Source: Fragum whitleyi | Lineage: Eukaryota > Mollusca > Bivalvia > Cardiida > Cardiidae | Length of the DNA stretch: 64,000 nucleotides | Assembly: GCA_948146395.1 (NCBI GenBank) | Contig: OX411559.1 | Span: 41,764,739-41,828,738, forward strand | Reading direction: 5' to 3' | Shown here: piece after piece, positions 54,536-64,000 of the stretch | Layout of the letters: each line of letters starts with the position of its first letter | How positions within the stretch are numbered: position 1 is the stretch's first letter | Notes under the pieces: generated by a model | What the model was told of the DNA's origin: nothing | What the model saw: only the letters and a program-made list of their open reading frames with translations | Database searches by the model: none | Position numbers and translations under genes: made by a program

Positions 54536-55938
54536 GGGGCCGTATTCACCAACGCATTTTGCATCAATTTAGCACACTAAATCCCAAGAATAAAGAATTT
54601 AGAATTTAGTACGTATTCACCAACCCATTCTAAATTACGGAATGGACTAAATTCTTAAGAATAAAGTCGGTTTTCCAAGTCTAATACCTACCGTGCTAAA
54701 TGTGAAAAAAATGGCGACTGTCCACCTCGCTTCGGATGGAAAACATGGTTTTATATCAACGTAATGACAAATAAAATGTCAAAATAGAAAGAATTTCCCA
54801 TTAATTTTCCTTTCTGACACATAATTTATGTTTTGGGTCGAATTATTTATCGAATGACGTCAAACACATTTGTGACGCAATTTAACCTTGAAGTGTATGT
54901 TTACATATCGACAGAACGTTAAATTTAACAACATTCTCGGCGAGATTTCAGGGATTTCACATTGGATTTACATTTACAAGGGAGGAGGATGGTTAAGGTG
55001 TAGATCTAATATATTTTGAGCGAAGTCAAGTTTTCAGGGTTTGTGGTGTATTGATAGGAACAAGACAGATGGAGGAAAGAAGACGAAGGCAGATTGTCAT
55101 TTCAACTCGAGCAATAGAAAACTTTGTGCATTTTAACTCAAGATTCTATTTGTTCGGGTGCCGATACTTTCTGCAAAGCAACATTATGAATATGGGACAA
55201 GTTAAAGGAGAGGGATTGTAATTCTCACATCTTCAAAAGCGACTTGTTTTTATTGAAAAGTTGGAAAGCTCTCTCGGATTTAGGTAGGAATAATGTTGAT
55301 CTCTTTACAAAGTTTGTGTTGAATTTAGTTTTTTTTTTCTTGTTCAATGTTTTATTTCTTATTGTAAAGTCTAATTTTGGTATCGGAACAGCCATGCTGG
55401 CGTACATCACTTATAACTACTCATAAATAATAGGCGTATTTACTCTATAAAAATGATTCACAGTTTGTCAATCGAAAATCTAAATCCCGTAACTACAGCG
55501 AGTAGTTTCACGTTTTATCGATTGCCAAATAAACACATTTGTTTCTGTAAACAGTTATCAAAGTTATCATAGCTAATTTGATTGATCTTTGCATTCAACC
55601 AATCAAATGTCTCAATTGAATATTTAAATGATAGATATGACAATTTATCCCGACTGCCAAAAGTATATGAAAATGCCATTTGGTAGCAAGGCAGGGGGGG
55701 GGGATTAGAATGAAGGACAGAAACTCAATGGGTACCCTTTTTATTTGTGCCTCGTCAAATTTGGGGAACCATCCTAAGTCTGTGGCCGCTTAAGCGCTGT
55801 ACAAACCGTTCCCAATTGAGACTGTTCTAAATTGCGTTGGTGAATACGTACTTTAGTCTATTCTTGGGAAAGTCCAGACTTGGCAATTTAGCCTAGACTA
55901 AATTCTAAAATTTAGAATAGGTTGGTGAATACGACCCC
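54536..55938. mobile_element. Harbinger-like nonautonomous element, 1.4 kb
   Basis: GGGGCCGTATTCACCAACGC at the left faces TTGGTGAATACGACCCC at the right. Sub-terminal CTAAATTC / GAATTTAG motifs and a second GTATTCACCAACCCATTCTA also occur at both ends. G-rich TIRs of this form are familiar in PIF/Harbinger elements. I see no intact transposase or Myb-like frame, and a clear 3-bp duplication could not be shown. Confidence 0.7.
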
Positions 55939-56084
55939 TGATATAACTTTATATTCGATAATAAAGTGTCAAAAACTTACTTTAAATAATTAGAGCAATT
56001 AAAGAAAATATGATTATTAAAATTAAAAAAAAAAACCCACAAATTTAAAGTAGCAGAAAAGGAAAAACAAAAGTCTCATGATGT

Positions 56085-56705
56085 TCATATACCGCTCAGC
56101 TGAAAAGCCAAAGATCTTTTCGGTCCTATTTTGACCCTGATTCTACTCTTTGAAGTATTTTGAAAATTCATGACCTAATTTCTGTGATATTTGACTATAT
56201 TCTGCCAGGTAGGTAAGGATGAGAAGGTTTTGTTTTTTTTTAATTTGATCTTTTGGCCCTGTTTTGACTCTGCTATAAGATCTTTGAAGTATTTTGAAAA
56301 GTCATGTCGTAAAGATCCCTTTATTTTATTATTTGATCGTTTGTCCCTCTTTTGCACTTTTTGGACCCCGATTCAAAATCTTTTAAATATTTTTTTTTTC
56401 TTATTTTTCTTTTTAATTTCATGAAGAAGACATCATATCTGAGGAATTTATTTGAAAACTGCCGAGTGGTTTAGGCGGAGAAGATTTTTTTTTAAATGTG
56501 ACAATTCTACCCCGTTTTGACATCGATTCAAAATTCTTAAGGTATTTTGAAAAATATTAACAAATGATTAATTCTGAAGAATGCTGAAATTCTATCCAGT
56601 AATTTTAGAGGAAGAGATTTTTTTAAGATTTATTACGGACAGACATACGGACAACGGGCATTTATCGGTCACAATATTTCACCTTGAGTAAGTGAACTAA
56701 AAAGC
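56085..56705. repeat. Tandem-unit repeat, related ends to 58045-59955
   Basis: It starts ATACCGCTCAGCTGAAAAGC and ends TTTCACCTTGAGTAAGTGAA, CTAAAA. Inside, three units of about 150 bp carry CCCTGTTTTGAC, TTTGAAGTATTTTGAAAA and a final GACAGACATACGGACAACGG. Confidence 0.65.
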
Positions 56706-56999
56706 AGTCGAGTTGGTATGATTTTCACAACATGCATGGTTCGAGAAGGCGATATGTCTGGCGATGACGTCATGATGGTGTTGTTTTCTGATTGGTTGAT
56801 TCTGTATGATGGCGTTTGTTGGTGATTCAAATGACTTCACGATGAAGGGCAAGGAACTCCGCACAATTCAACTGTAAAGAGAAAGTAGAGCAGTATTTAC
56901 TGTTTGTTAATTTTGATTTTTGTTGAAAACAGATTTAAACCATTACAAAAGAACACGTATAACAGGGCTTGAGTTAGTGTTTGACATTTGGGAGTCATT

Positions 57000-57330
57000 G
57001 ACTCCTCACCTAAGAAATTCTAGGGGTCAAATCTGAATTTAAAGGGGTCAAAATGACAGAGAAAGCAAATCATAAGTAGAATTTTGCATATCTAAGTGTA
57101 ATTTTAACTGTTTCTTGTAATGATATGAATCAAGTAATTAATTTGTAGAACTTTAGATGGTAATTTGTGAATATCTTAGGTATAAAACCATGTTTTAACC
57201 CTTAGTAATTCCTCTCAAGGGGGTCAACATGACCCCCTTGGGAGAAATTTCTAGGGATCAAATGAAGATAATTACAAATTGTTGGGGGTCAAAACCCTAG
57301 TTTAAGGGTCAAACACGAGCCCTGGTATAA
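57000..57330. repeat. Imperfect inverted repeat around AGGGGTCAA motifs
   Basis: GGGGTCAAATCTGAATTT, AAGGGGTCAAAATGAC face a GGGGTCAACATGACCCCCTT hairpin and GGGGGTCAAAACCCTAG. It starts with GGGCTTGAGTTAGTGTTTGA and ends GGTCAAACACGAGCCC, which suggests decayed termini. Confidence 0.5.
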
Positions 57331-58044
57331 CGTGTATGCGCCAAAAGCAGATAAGCGGGCATGCATTAATGACCAGTCAAGTGTGAATTATACGAAGCTT
57401 TCATTTTATTCATTCACAAATCATCAACATGTTGTTCAATGCCATCATTCTGAATAAGCATCTGATTCAATTTCTAAAATGCATCTCTATATGCCGAGTT
57501 GCCAGTTTTTAATGAAACGTTAGAGCAAAACTGAAACGTTCTTCAAAGAGTTACGATTTTTCTCTTTCCCATAAAAATAACAAAGCAATTCCTTCAAAAT
57601 AAATATATATAAAATATTATACAAGATATTATAAATTAGCTCAATTTTAAAAAGTTGAGATGGAAATTGCCATTTTTGTCTGCGCCAAGTAAAAATATGG
57701 TAAAATGAATAATTATAAAACATTTAATAATATAAAAAATCGGGATATCAATTAGGAAAAAGAGAATAAAGAATATAGATTCAATCTTCTTGTCAAATCC
57801 ATATAACTAACCAATCTCAATAGTTACACATAAATAAATCGTTGCATAAAAAACTGCTCTACTTTCGCAAATTAAAGGTATGATAGCAGCATTGCATGCA
57901 AACAATAACAAGAACAAACAAACAAAAGGGAGAAAGACAAAGCTAAGCAAATTAATATATAATAATAATAATTTAAGAGAATTCCTACAAAGATTCATGC
58001 ATCCATGCTGAAACAGAACAAGATGACCATGATGGTCCTATATC

Positions 58045-59955
58045 GCTCACCTGAGTAAGTCAACTCATAACTTGTCAACCATGTTATAAATACCAAAGAT
58101 CGTTTGATGTACATTTAGGGTGGTTTTGAAAAAAACATCAACAGTCCTTCTGCACTTTCATCTTTTTTTTAGATTTTTGTAAATTTTCAATCTTTCTTTT
58201 ACCATGGCAAAGTTATTGATGGAATTGAATTCTTTATACAACTTTGGTAAACCTACACCTAAACTAGAAAGCCATGAATGGCTTGAGTCGCTCCACAGGC
58301 TTGAAATTCTTGAAATAGCAAATCTAAGGTTTGACTAGATTTTAAGATATTTTGGGTCCTACTGATGTTGAAATGGTTTTCAAAAATGCCACTATATAAC
58401 ATATAGAAAAATGACCTCCACCCATAAAATACATATTTTTCATCCTATCACAATAACATTTGGCAGACAAATAAAGCTTCACTCAAGGATCATTCCAGTG
58501 AAATTTGGTTGATATCCATCAATTACATTCTGAGAAAATGATTTTCAAAATTTGCACTATATAACATATAGAAAAACAACCTCCGCCCATAAAATGCATA
58601 TTTATCATTCGACCACAATAATTTTTGGTACACTGATAAAGGGTCACCCAAGGATCATTCCAGTGAAATTTGGTTGATATCCATCAATGACATTCTGAGA
58701 AAATGAGTTTCAAAGTTTCCACTTTATAACATATAGAGAAATGACCTCTGCCCATAAAATGCATATTTATCATCCAATCACAATAATTTTTGGTACACTG
58801 ATAAAGGGTCACCCAAGGATTATTCATGTAAAATTTAATTGGCATCCATCAATTAGAATCTGAGAAAAGTCACTTTTTACCATATTTGGAAATTAGCCAC
58901 GCCCATTAAATCCATGTTTTTCATTGGATCAAAATTTCTTGAACAACTCATTCCTGTGAAGTTTGGTTGAAATTCATCCAGTAGTTTCTGAGGAGAAGAT
59001 TTTTAAAGAAAAAGTTTACGACCGCACGCACGCACGCACGGACGGACGGACGGACGCACGACGGACACAACGCCATGACAATAGCCCCAGTGGCTTTCAG
59101 CCAGTGGAGCTAAAAACATCCCGGCCAGTTACAATTGATTGGTCGAATGGTTTAGAAGAAGATGAATTTCTTCTAAGATTTTGGACAATTTTTGGCATTT
59201 GATCACCTTGGTAACCAGAGTTTTTGATGGAATTATATTCTTTTAACAACTTTAGTAGAACTATGACCTAAAAACATCCTTTTCAGGTTTCAGCTTAATT
59301 GGCCCAGGAGTTTAGGAAAAGAATAAGTTTTCTATATTTTTTGGCCATTTTTCAGCCTTTCTGTTACAATGGAAACCAGAGGTTTTAATTAAATTGAATT
59401 CTTTTAACAACTTTAAAAGAGCTTCAACAAAGGAACATCTCTGCCAAGTTTCATCTTGATTAAGTGGTTCAGGATTAGAAGAAGATTTTTTCAATTTTCG
59501 GCCATTTTGTTGCCATGGCAACCAAATGTTTTGATAGAATTACATTCTTCTAACAACTTTTTATGAGCTTCACCCAAGGAGCATCCCTGCAAAGTTTCAG
59601 CTTGATTGGCCAAGTGGTTTAGGAGGAAAAGAAAAGTTGACGGACGGACGGACGGACGAGCTTCAACAAAGGAACATCTTTGCCAAGTTTCACCTTGATT
59701 GAGTGGTTCAGGATTAGAAGATTTTTCAATTTTCGGCCATTTTGTTGCCATGGCAATCAAATGTTTTGATAGAATTACTTTCTTCTAAAAACTTTTTATA
59801 AGCTTCACCCAAGGAGCATCCCTGCCAAGTTTCAGCTTGATTGGCCAAGTGGTTTAGGAGGAGAAGATGTTAAAGAAATAGTTGACGGACGGACGGACGG
59901 ACGGACGGTGAGTGATCACAATAGCTCACCTTGAGCACTTTGTGCTCAGGTGAGC
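58045..59955. mobile_element. Composite repeat element bounded by GCTCACCTGAG inverted ends
   Basis: It starts GCTCACCTGAGTAAG and ends with a hairpin, GCTCACCTTGAGCAC against GTGCTCAGGTGAGC, then TAAAA. Internal units of 140-175 bp (58390, 58555, 58730, 58871) share CACTATATAACATATAG and GGATCATTCC. After an inner end GGAGCTAAAA at about 59105, further units contain TTGCCATGGCAACC and GACGGACG runs. The terminal hairpin followed by CTAA recalls a Helitron 3' end, but no Rep/helicase is present. Confidence 0.7.
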
Positions 59956-60249
59956 TAAAATATTGGTTTATAGCATAGTTAATTTCGTGAGACATTTACC
60001 TTTTTTAACAAGTTGTCTATACAGCAATAACGGACATTTTTTAAAGTTAGATACAGTAAGTAGATACAGGAGAAATTCGTATGGTAGTCCGGAAGTCGAA
60101 AGAGATGATCAAATGATTTTAAAAAATAACTGAAATAAGCATGCACAGAGAGGACATCCATGCGAACGCAGTTATCTATTGTCGGGAGTAAACATGATTA
60201 TAAAATACCGCTACAATAATGAACTAGTATAGTAGAATGCCTTTATTCC

Positions 60250-60610
60250 TTTGACCCACTCAGCGCCCCATTTAGTCATTAAAATCACTCACTAAAAAAG
60301 CTCGGAAATCATTCGAAAAAAGTTCGAATCGTTCAAGCCGATCAACATTGAATTTAAATCGGTTGAATTATTCTACGATTTCATTGATTCTGGACCAAAA
60401 GTATCTGATGAGTCTACAAACAGAAAATTACGTACATTTTAGGAAAGGTAGGTAATATATCCCTAATTTTGTTCATCTTGAACAAATTAGCGATATGCGA
60501 TTACCTGTCTATATTTTCACTCAAGACTCGTTCCACACACTCATTAAATTTCAATCCAAAAACATCCCATAATCAATCATCTTGTCAATTACACGATGTT
60601 CTTAACTGTA
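60250..60610. mobile_element. MITE-1
   Basis: CACTCAGCGCCCCATTTAGT at the left, the hairpin ATCCCTAATTTTGTTCATCT against GAACAAATTAGCGATATGCG, and the right end CTTGTCAATTACACGATGTT, CTTAACTGTA. Confidence 0.78.
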
Positions 60611-60934
60611 CCATGATCAGGACCTGACCAGTGTTATCGCTTATTGATATTCAGCTATGACCTTCACCTAGGGCGTATCTTGCGTGCCGCAAATACTCCC
60701 AAAGAAAAGCAACTTTGCAAAAAGTTACTTGGAAATCCATTCATACATGTTTGACATATTGATCTTGGATGCTTACAAACAATTTTGAAACTATTACTTG
60801 TTTAGGGGGACAAGTGTGTAAAGTTATTATGAAATCCATTCCTATTAGTGGTAAAATATTTCTGACAATTCCATTTTTATCATTTAACCTAGAGCTGTGA
60901 CTTTGAGATTGGGCGTATATTGGTCAAACTTCGT

Positions 60935-61072
60935 CCTTAACAAAATTAGAGATATTTGAAAACTTTCCTGTAATTTCACTAAAAACTCAATCCTTGCACT
61001 CATTTAAATTCATTTCAAAACCATTCTTAAATCACTCACCCTGGTTTTTTTCACGATGTTGCTTACTGTTCA
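60935..61072. mobile_element. MITE-1, right half
   Basis: CTTAACAAAATTAGAGATAT, TAATTTCACTAAAAACTCAA and TTTTTTTCACGATGTTGCTT, ACTGTTC. Confidence 0.7.
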
Positions 61073-61628
61073 TTTGAATATATACTCAAACAAAATGATA
61101 ACGCACCACCCAAAAAACATGCACTCACTGTTCTTAATAATAAAATTTTCAATTGACTCCTTTTTAATAGTCTTTCATAAAGGAACATATTGACCCTGCA
61201 TGTCTCAACATAAAGCATATAACAATAATTTAGTGGCATATGAAAGGCCCTTTTGGGCTAGTTTTTTTTTTTTTTTTTTTCATTAAGGTTACCGTGTCGT
61301 ATATAGTCATTTGGTACTCATGTTGTCGTGTGATTTAAACCCAGAACGACATGTTTATGACCATTAGGGGCGGTGAGGGTGCGGTGTAGACCTAAAGATA
61401 AAAGAGCATTAACGTATGCTCGAATCAACTATCAGAACTATGGCAATCGTTCCAAAACGTCGTAGCCAGCATATTGTACTGAGTAAATGGTTATGTTATC
61501 AATGTTATCATACATCGAACGATTGAAAGGGTTTGGGAAAGCGCTTTGTAGATTTTAGACTTATGATTTTTAACTTTTTTCTTAGGCCATAGGTTCAGAA
61601 TACTACAACCGTTTATAAGGTTACTTCT

Positions 61629-62054
61629 ACAGTTAACAAGATCAATGAATTGACTGTTATTCCGATCAAAATCATTCTTAATCGCTCACCCAGCGCTCCA
61701 TTCATTCATTCCTAAACACTCACTCATACCATTCAAAAAACGCAAAATGACTGACAAAAGATGAGATCAATTACTTCATTGAAAATAAATATGGCTTGAA
61801 AAAAATCGCGATTTCTCTGACATAATTGGAGTTATTAGCGTGAAATTGGTTATTAGAATAACAGAAAGCTTTTTTATATAACTTGTAAGCATATTTTTAT
61901 TAAAGGAAGGGGGGTAATAATAATAGCGATATTAGCGATATTGAATACCGCTCTTTAATTTCACGCAAAACCCACACAACGCACTCATTCAATTTCATTC
62001 CAAAAAAATTGAAAAAATCAATCACCTTGACAATTTCACGATGTTGATAACTGT
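61629..62054. mobile_element. MITE-1, full length
   Basis: ACAGTTAACAAGATCAATGA at the left, TTGACAATTTCACGATGTTG, ATAACTGT at the right. The centre reads AATAGCGATATTAGCGATAT with a shortened palindrome, so the TTTTGTTCA turn has been deleted while the outer arms remain. Confidence 0.8.
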
Positions 62055-62389
62055 GCATTATTGTTTAATGAACGGTCCACTTTAAATTTATATGTGGGTA
62101 TACATTGAATGAAAAAAGATATTTGAACAAAAACTTTTGAAATTGGGTTGCCTGTTTTGAGAGTTCTAATGTATATCTGAAACGCCTTTCGTTTTCAGTT
62201 AAGATGCTACTTTTCAGAATATTACAACTCTTGAATTCTCTGACAGCTTCTAGATTATGAGAAAGTGTCATATGTTTTTAAGCAGCAATCACATTTGCAT
62301 TTTCTTGTTATTTAGAAAATTATCAATAGATCGAGTTATTTACTTCACCTGCGGGGATATTTCAATACCAACACAACATTTTCTTTGAT

Positions 62390-62790
62390 GCATCTTGGCG
62401 GATTATAGAGAAATTACAGTCGATTATCATTAGATAAACTCACCGCCTAATCAGGGAAATGATAAAAAAATGTACCCCGTTTTCGGTCATTTCACCCTTT
62501 CAGACGTTATCTAAGCGGGGACAAATAAATGAGTCATCATGAAGGTTGTATAGCAAACGCGTGAAAAATGACGCGCTTCAAAAAAGTCTGCCTAAATTTT
62601 TCACAATTCTGCTCATTTTTGTATTAAATAAATAGAATAATCGTTTGTCTTTCGAATGAGATCGGATAATATTTAATTTTGAGAACAACTCCGCTACTCG
62701 TGAAAATACATGTATAGCTTTTGTTTTGCACTCAATGAAATATTAGTCGATTTAACACTTAAACAAACGAGTATCCCCTATAAAGTTATT
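62390..62790. mobile_element. M18-related fragments
   Basis: CTTGGCGGATTATAGAGAAA, TTACAGTCGATTATCATTAG and then AATAATCGTTTGTCTTTCGA, ATGAGATCGG with GTATAGCTTTTGTTTTGC match both sides of 44149-44593, rearranged. Confidence 0.55.
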
Positions 62791-62869
62791 ACCAAAGGAA
62801 AACTATATTTATTCTGGTATGTGCATAAGCTTTCTGTCCATTTTTTCCGCCATTTCTCGTGTGCCATAT

Positions 62870-63020
62870 TCCATTCTCCCTCTTTCTCCGCTCCCAACCC
62901 CGATTCCCCTCTCTTTCTCTCTCGCTTCTTCTGCTTTTCTCCTAAAATCTGCGTAATAAAGCTAATGTCTTGTTTTTCATATCCTTTCCTTTGTTAGTCC
63001 CCACTCTCTCTCTCTCATAT
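62870..63020. repeat. Pyrimidine-rich stretch
   Basis: Two CT-rich blocks (CTCTCTTTCTCTCTCGCTTC, CACTCTCTCTCTCTCA) lie in the intron about 700 bp upstream, in plus coordinates, of the small exon. Confidence 0.7.
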
Positions 63021-63419
63021 CATTTTAATATTTCAAGTTCATGTCAAAAACACTTTTTTAAGCAATAGAATCGTATGTTTATTTCAGGTAGAAATCTACA
63101 AATTGCAGGCACAACATAATCGTCCGTATATGAATATGAATAATATTTTTGTACATTTACATTCTACTACCTTTAGATATGTGGTATACATGCCAAAATG
63201 ATATAAATTAATTTATTAATTAATCTAAAGACCCGTTAAAGCAATAATGAAGGGATACCTCCTCCTTTGATCAACGTTTTGAAGGCCACTTTAGATTTTG
63301 AAACCTCCTTTGACAACACATATGGTATTGCCAATATAACAACACTACGTGTCACCAATTTAATCTAAAAACATCGTTATTATAGCTTCATTATTCAAGC
63401 TATAGTTATGCTGATTGAA

Positions 63420-63595
63420 AAAATAGCCTGTGCCACCCAAGGCAGTTACATCTAACATGAAAACAAGCAAGAAAAGAAAGCTTCAAATTTCGATAAAGTG
63501 TTTATCTACAACATAGGTGAACAAGAAAATATATCATTGGACTGAAAAAATGACCCAATGGGTCCATACCCACCTTAATGCTTCTTAAAATTCGA
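63420..63595. repeat. Dispersed repeat related to 6970-7172
   Basis: AAAAATAGCCTGTGCCACCC, AAGGCAGTTACATCTAACAT, ACAACATAGGTGAACAAGAA and ATGGGTCCATACCCACCTTA. This is the same orientation and order as the first copy. Confidence 0.6.
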
Positions 63596-63710
63596 AAAAT
63601 ATTATTCTTAAAACCATTCGAAATACTAATGCCGTAAAACTGTAAAGATATTCTTATTCGTCTAGGATAGATAACTTGTATAAGAATTAGTGATATAAAA
63701 CATGAGTTAC

Positions 63711-63773
63711 CTTTCTTGGCTCAGTTGAGTTTGGATCTTTGGCGGCGCTCAGTTCTGTACGAAGCTGCATGAC
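63711..63773 (-). CDS. Small internal exon of the coiled-coil protein (21 codons)
   Basis: Acceptor CTATTTTTAG, 63 bp, donor GTAACT; phase 0 at both ends matches the next exon at 35871. The predicted residues start VMQLRTELSAAKDPNST, with coil-like spacing of M/L/L. Another frame is also open over this length, so the choice rests on phase and coil pattern. It is the most 5' piece of the gene visible. Confidence 0.65.
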
Positions 63774-63830
63774 CTAAAAATAGAATTTGAAATAACTCTG
63801 ACACCATGCGCGGATCCAGACTGTTTAATT

Positions 63831-63863
63831 GGGGTGGGATGGGGGGCGGGATCGGGACGGGGG
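63831..63863 (+). promoter_or_regulatory. G-quadruplex-type motif near the exon
   Basis: GGGGTGGGATGGGGGGCGGG, then ATCGGGACGGGGG, holds six G-runs within 33 bases, only 58 bp from the acceptor of the 63-bp exon. It lies on the template strand of the gene, so the transcript would be C-rich there. The effect is unknown. Confidence 0.6.
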
Positions 63864-64000
63864 TTTGGAAGGCCGGAAGATTCAACAGACAAATTTTCTT
63901 ACTCATCAATTCCTTAGCGGCGAGCAAAGTAACGATATTTTATGACCCACTAACCGGCAAATGATACAATGCTTGTGGTGGTTGTACTGATGAGAGAAAT

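Larger units (their letters stand above)
35872..63710 (-). other. Long intron (about 27.8 kb) or several introns
   Basis: I found no further exon between 35871 and 63711, but very short exons could be missed. The interval is dominated by transposons, foldbacks and tandem repeats listed separately. All remaining gaps above 300 bp in it (for example 41792-43791, 46787-48105, 51682-53947, 56706-58044, 62800-63419) are AT-rich without recognised features. Confidence 0.6.

Noticed and set aside
58963..59202. 79-residue frame
   Set aside because: It is the GACGGACG repeat and its flanks; the similar frame at 267-464 comes from the same repeat family.
63721..63927. 68-residue Pro-rich frame on the minus strand
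   Set aside because: It reads the G-rich motif as prolines and crosses the acceptor of the small exon in another frame.
1..64000. CRISPR array, prokaryotic operon or defence island
   Set aside because: No regularly spaced short repeats with unique spacers, no dense coding, no ribosome-binding sites; introns and SINEs show an animal genome.

Overview
This is eukaryotic, AT-rich DNA made mostly of introns and intergenic repeats. It very probably comes from a lophotrochozoan, and a bivalve mollusc fits best. The reasons are three phase-consistent exons with canonical GT-AG borders, several tRNA-headed SINE families, arrays ending in GACG-rich runs and a GAGCTAAAA terminus of a kind I associate with bivalve genomes, and a very high load of small inverted-repeat elements. 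No bacterial operons, rRNA genes or CRISPR arrays are present. The species cannot be named from the sequence alone.

The only confident gene lies on the minus strand. Its exons read, 5' to 3', at 63773-63711 (21 codons), 35871-35722 (50 codons) and 30148-28273 (a large exon of 625 codons). Together they give about 696 residues of an internal part of a coiled-coil protein: heptad-rich segments, then a long Ser/Asn/Glu-rich disordered tail. Its start and end lie outside the window, or in exons too short or distant for me to find. The introns are about 28 kb and 5.6 kb. Family assignment is uncertain; a cytoskeletal scaffold is plausible but not shown.

Bases 1-28272 lie 3' of the large exon and hold only repeats plus one broken open frame. 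Bases 28273-63773 are the gene and its introns, also filled with repeats. The commonest is a 390-510 bp inverted-repeat element (called MITE-1 here), seen as about 19 whole or partial copies with termini related to AACATCGTGAAATTGACA and an internal hairpin around AATATCGCTAATTTTGTTCA. I could also sort out piggyBac-like TTAA elements, Tc1/mariner-like TA elements, a Harbinger-like element, and several foldback families. There are at least three tRNA-derived SINE types, a 123-bp tandem satellite, and large palindromes (for example 43792-43947).

The most striking object is at 609-1268. It is a miniature LTR retrotransposon with three 145-bp LTRs separated by internal regions of only 105 and 111 bp, each with a primer-binding-site-like and a polypurine-like stretch, flanked by a 4-bp GATT duplication. 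Each LTR carries a tRNA-like segment with Pol III A and B boxes. It resembles in principle the plant Cassandra elements, which carry a 5S promoter in the LTR. Removing the element and one GATT copy joins two stretches of open reading frame in phase, so it seems to have landed in a coding-like sequence.
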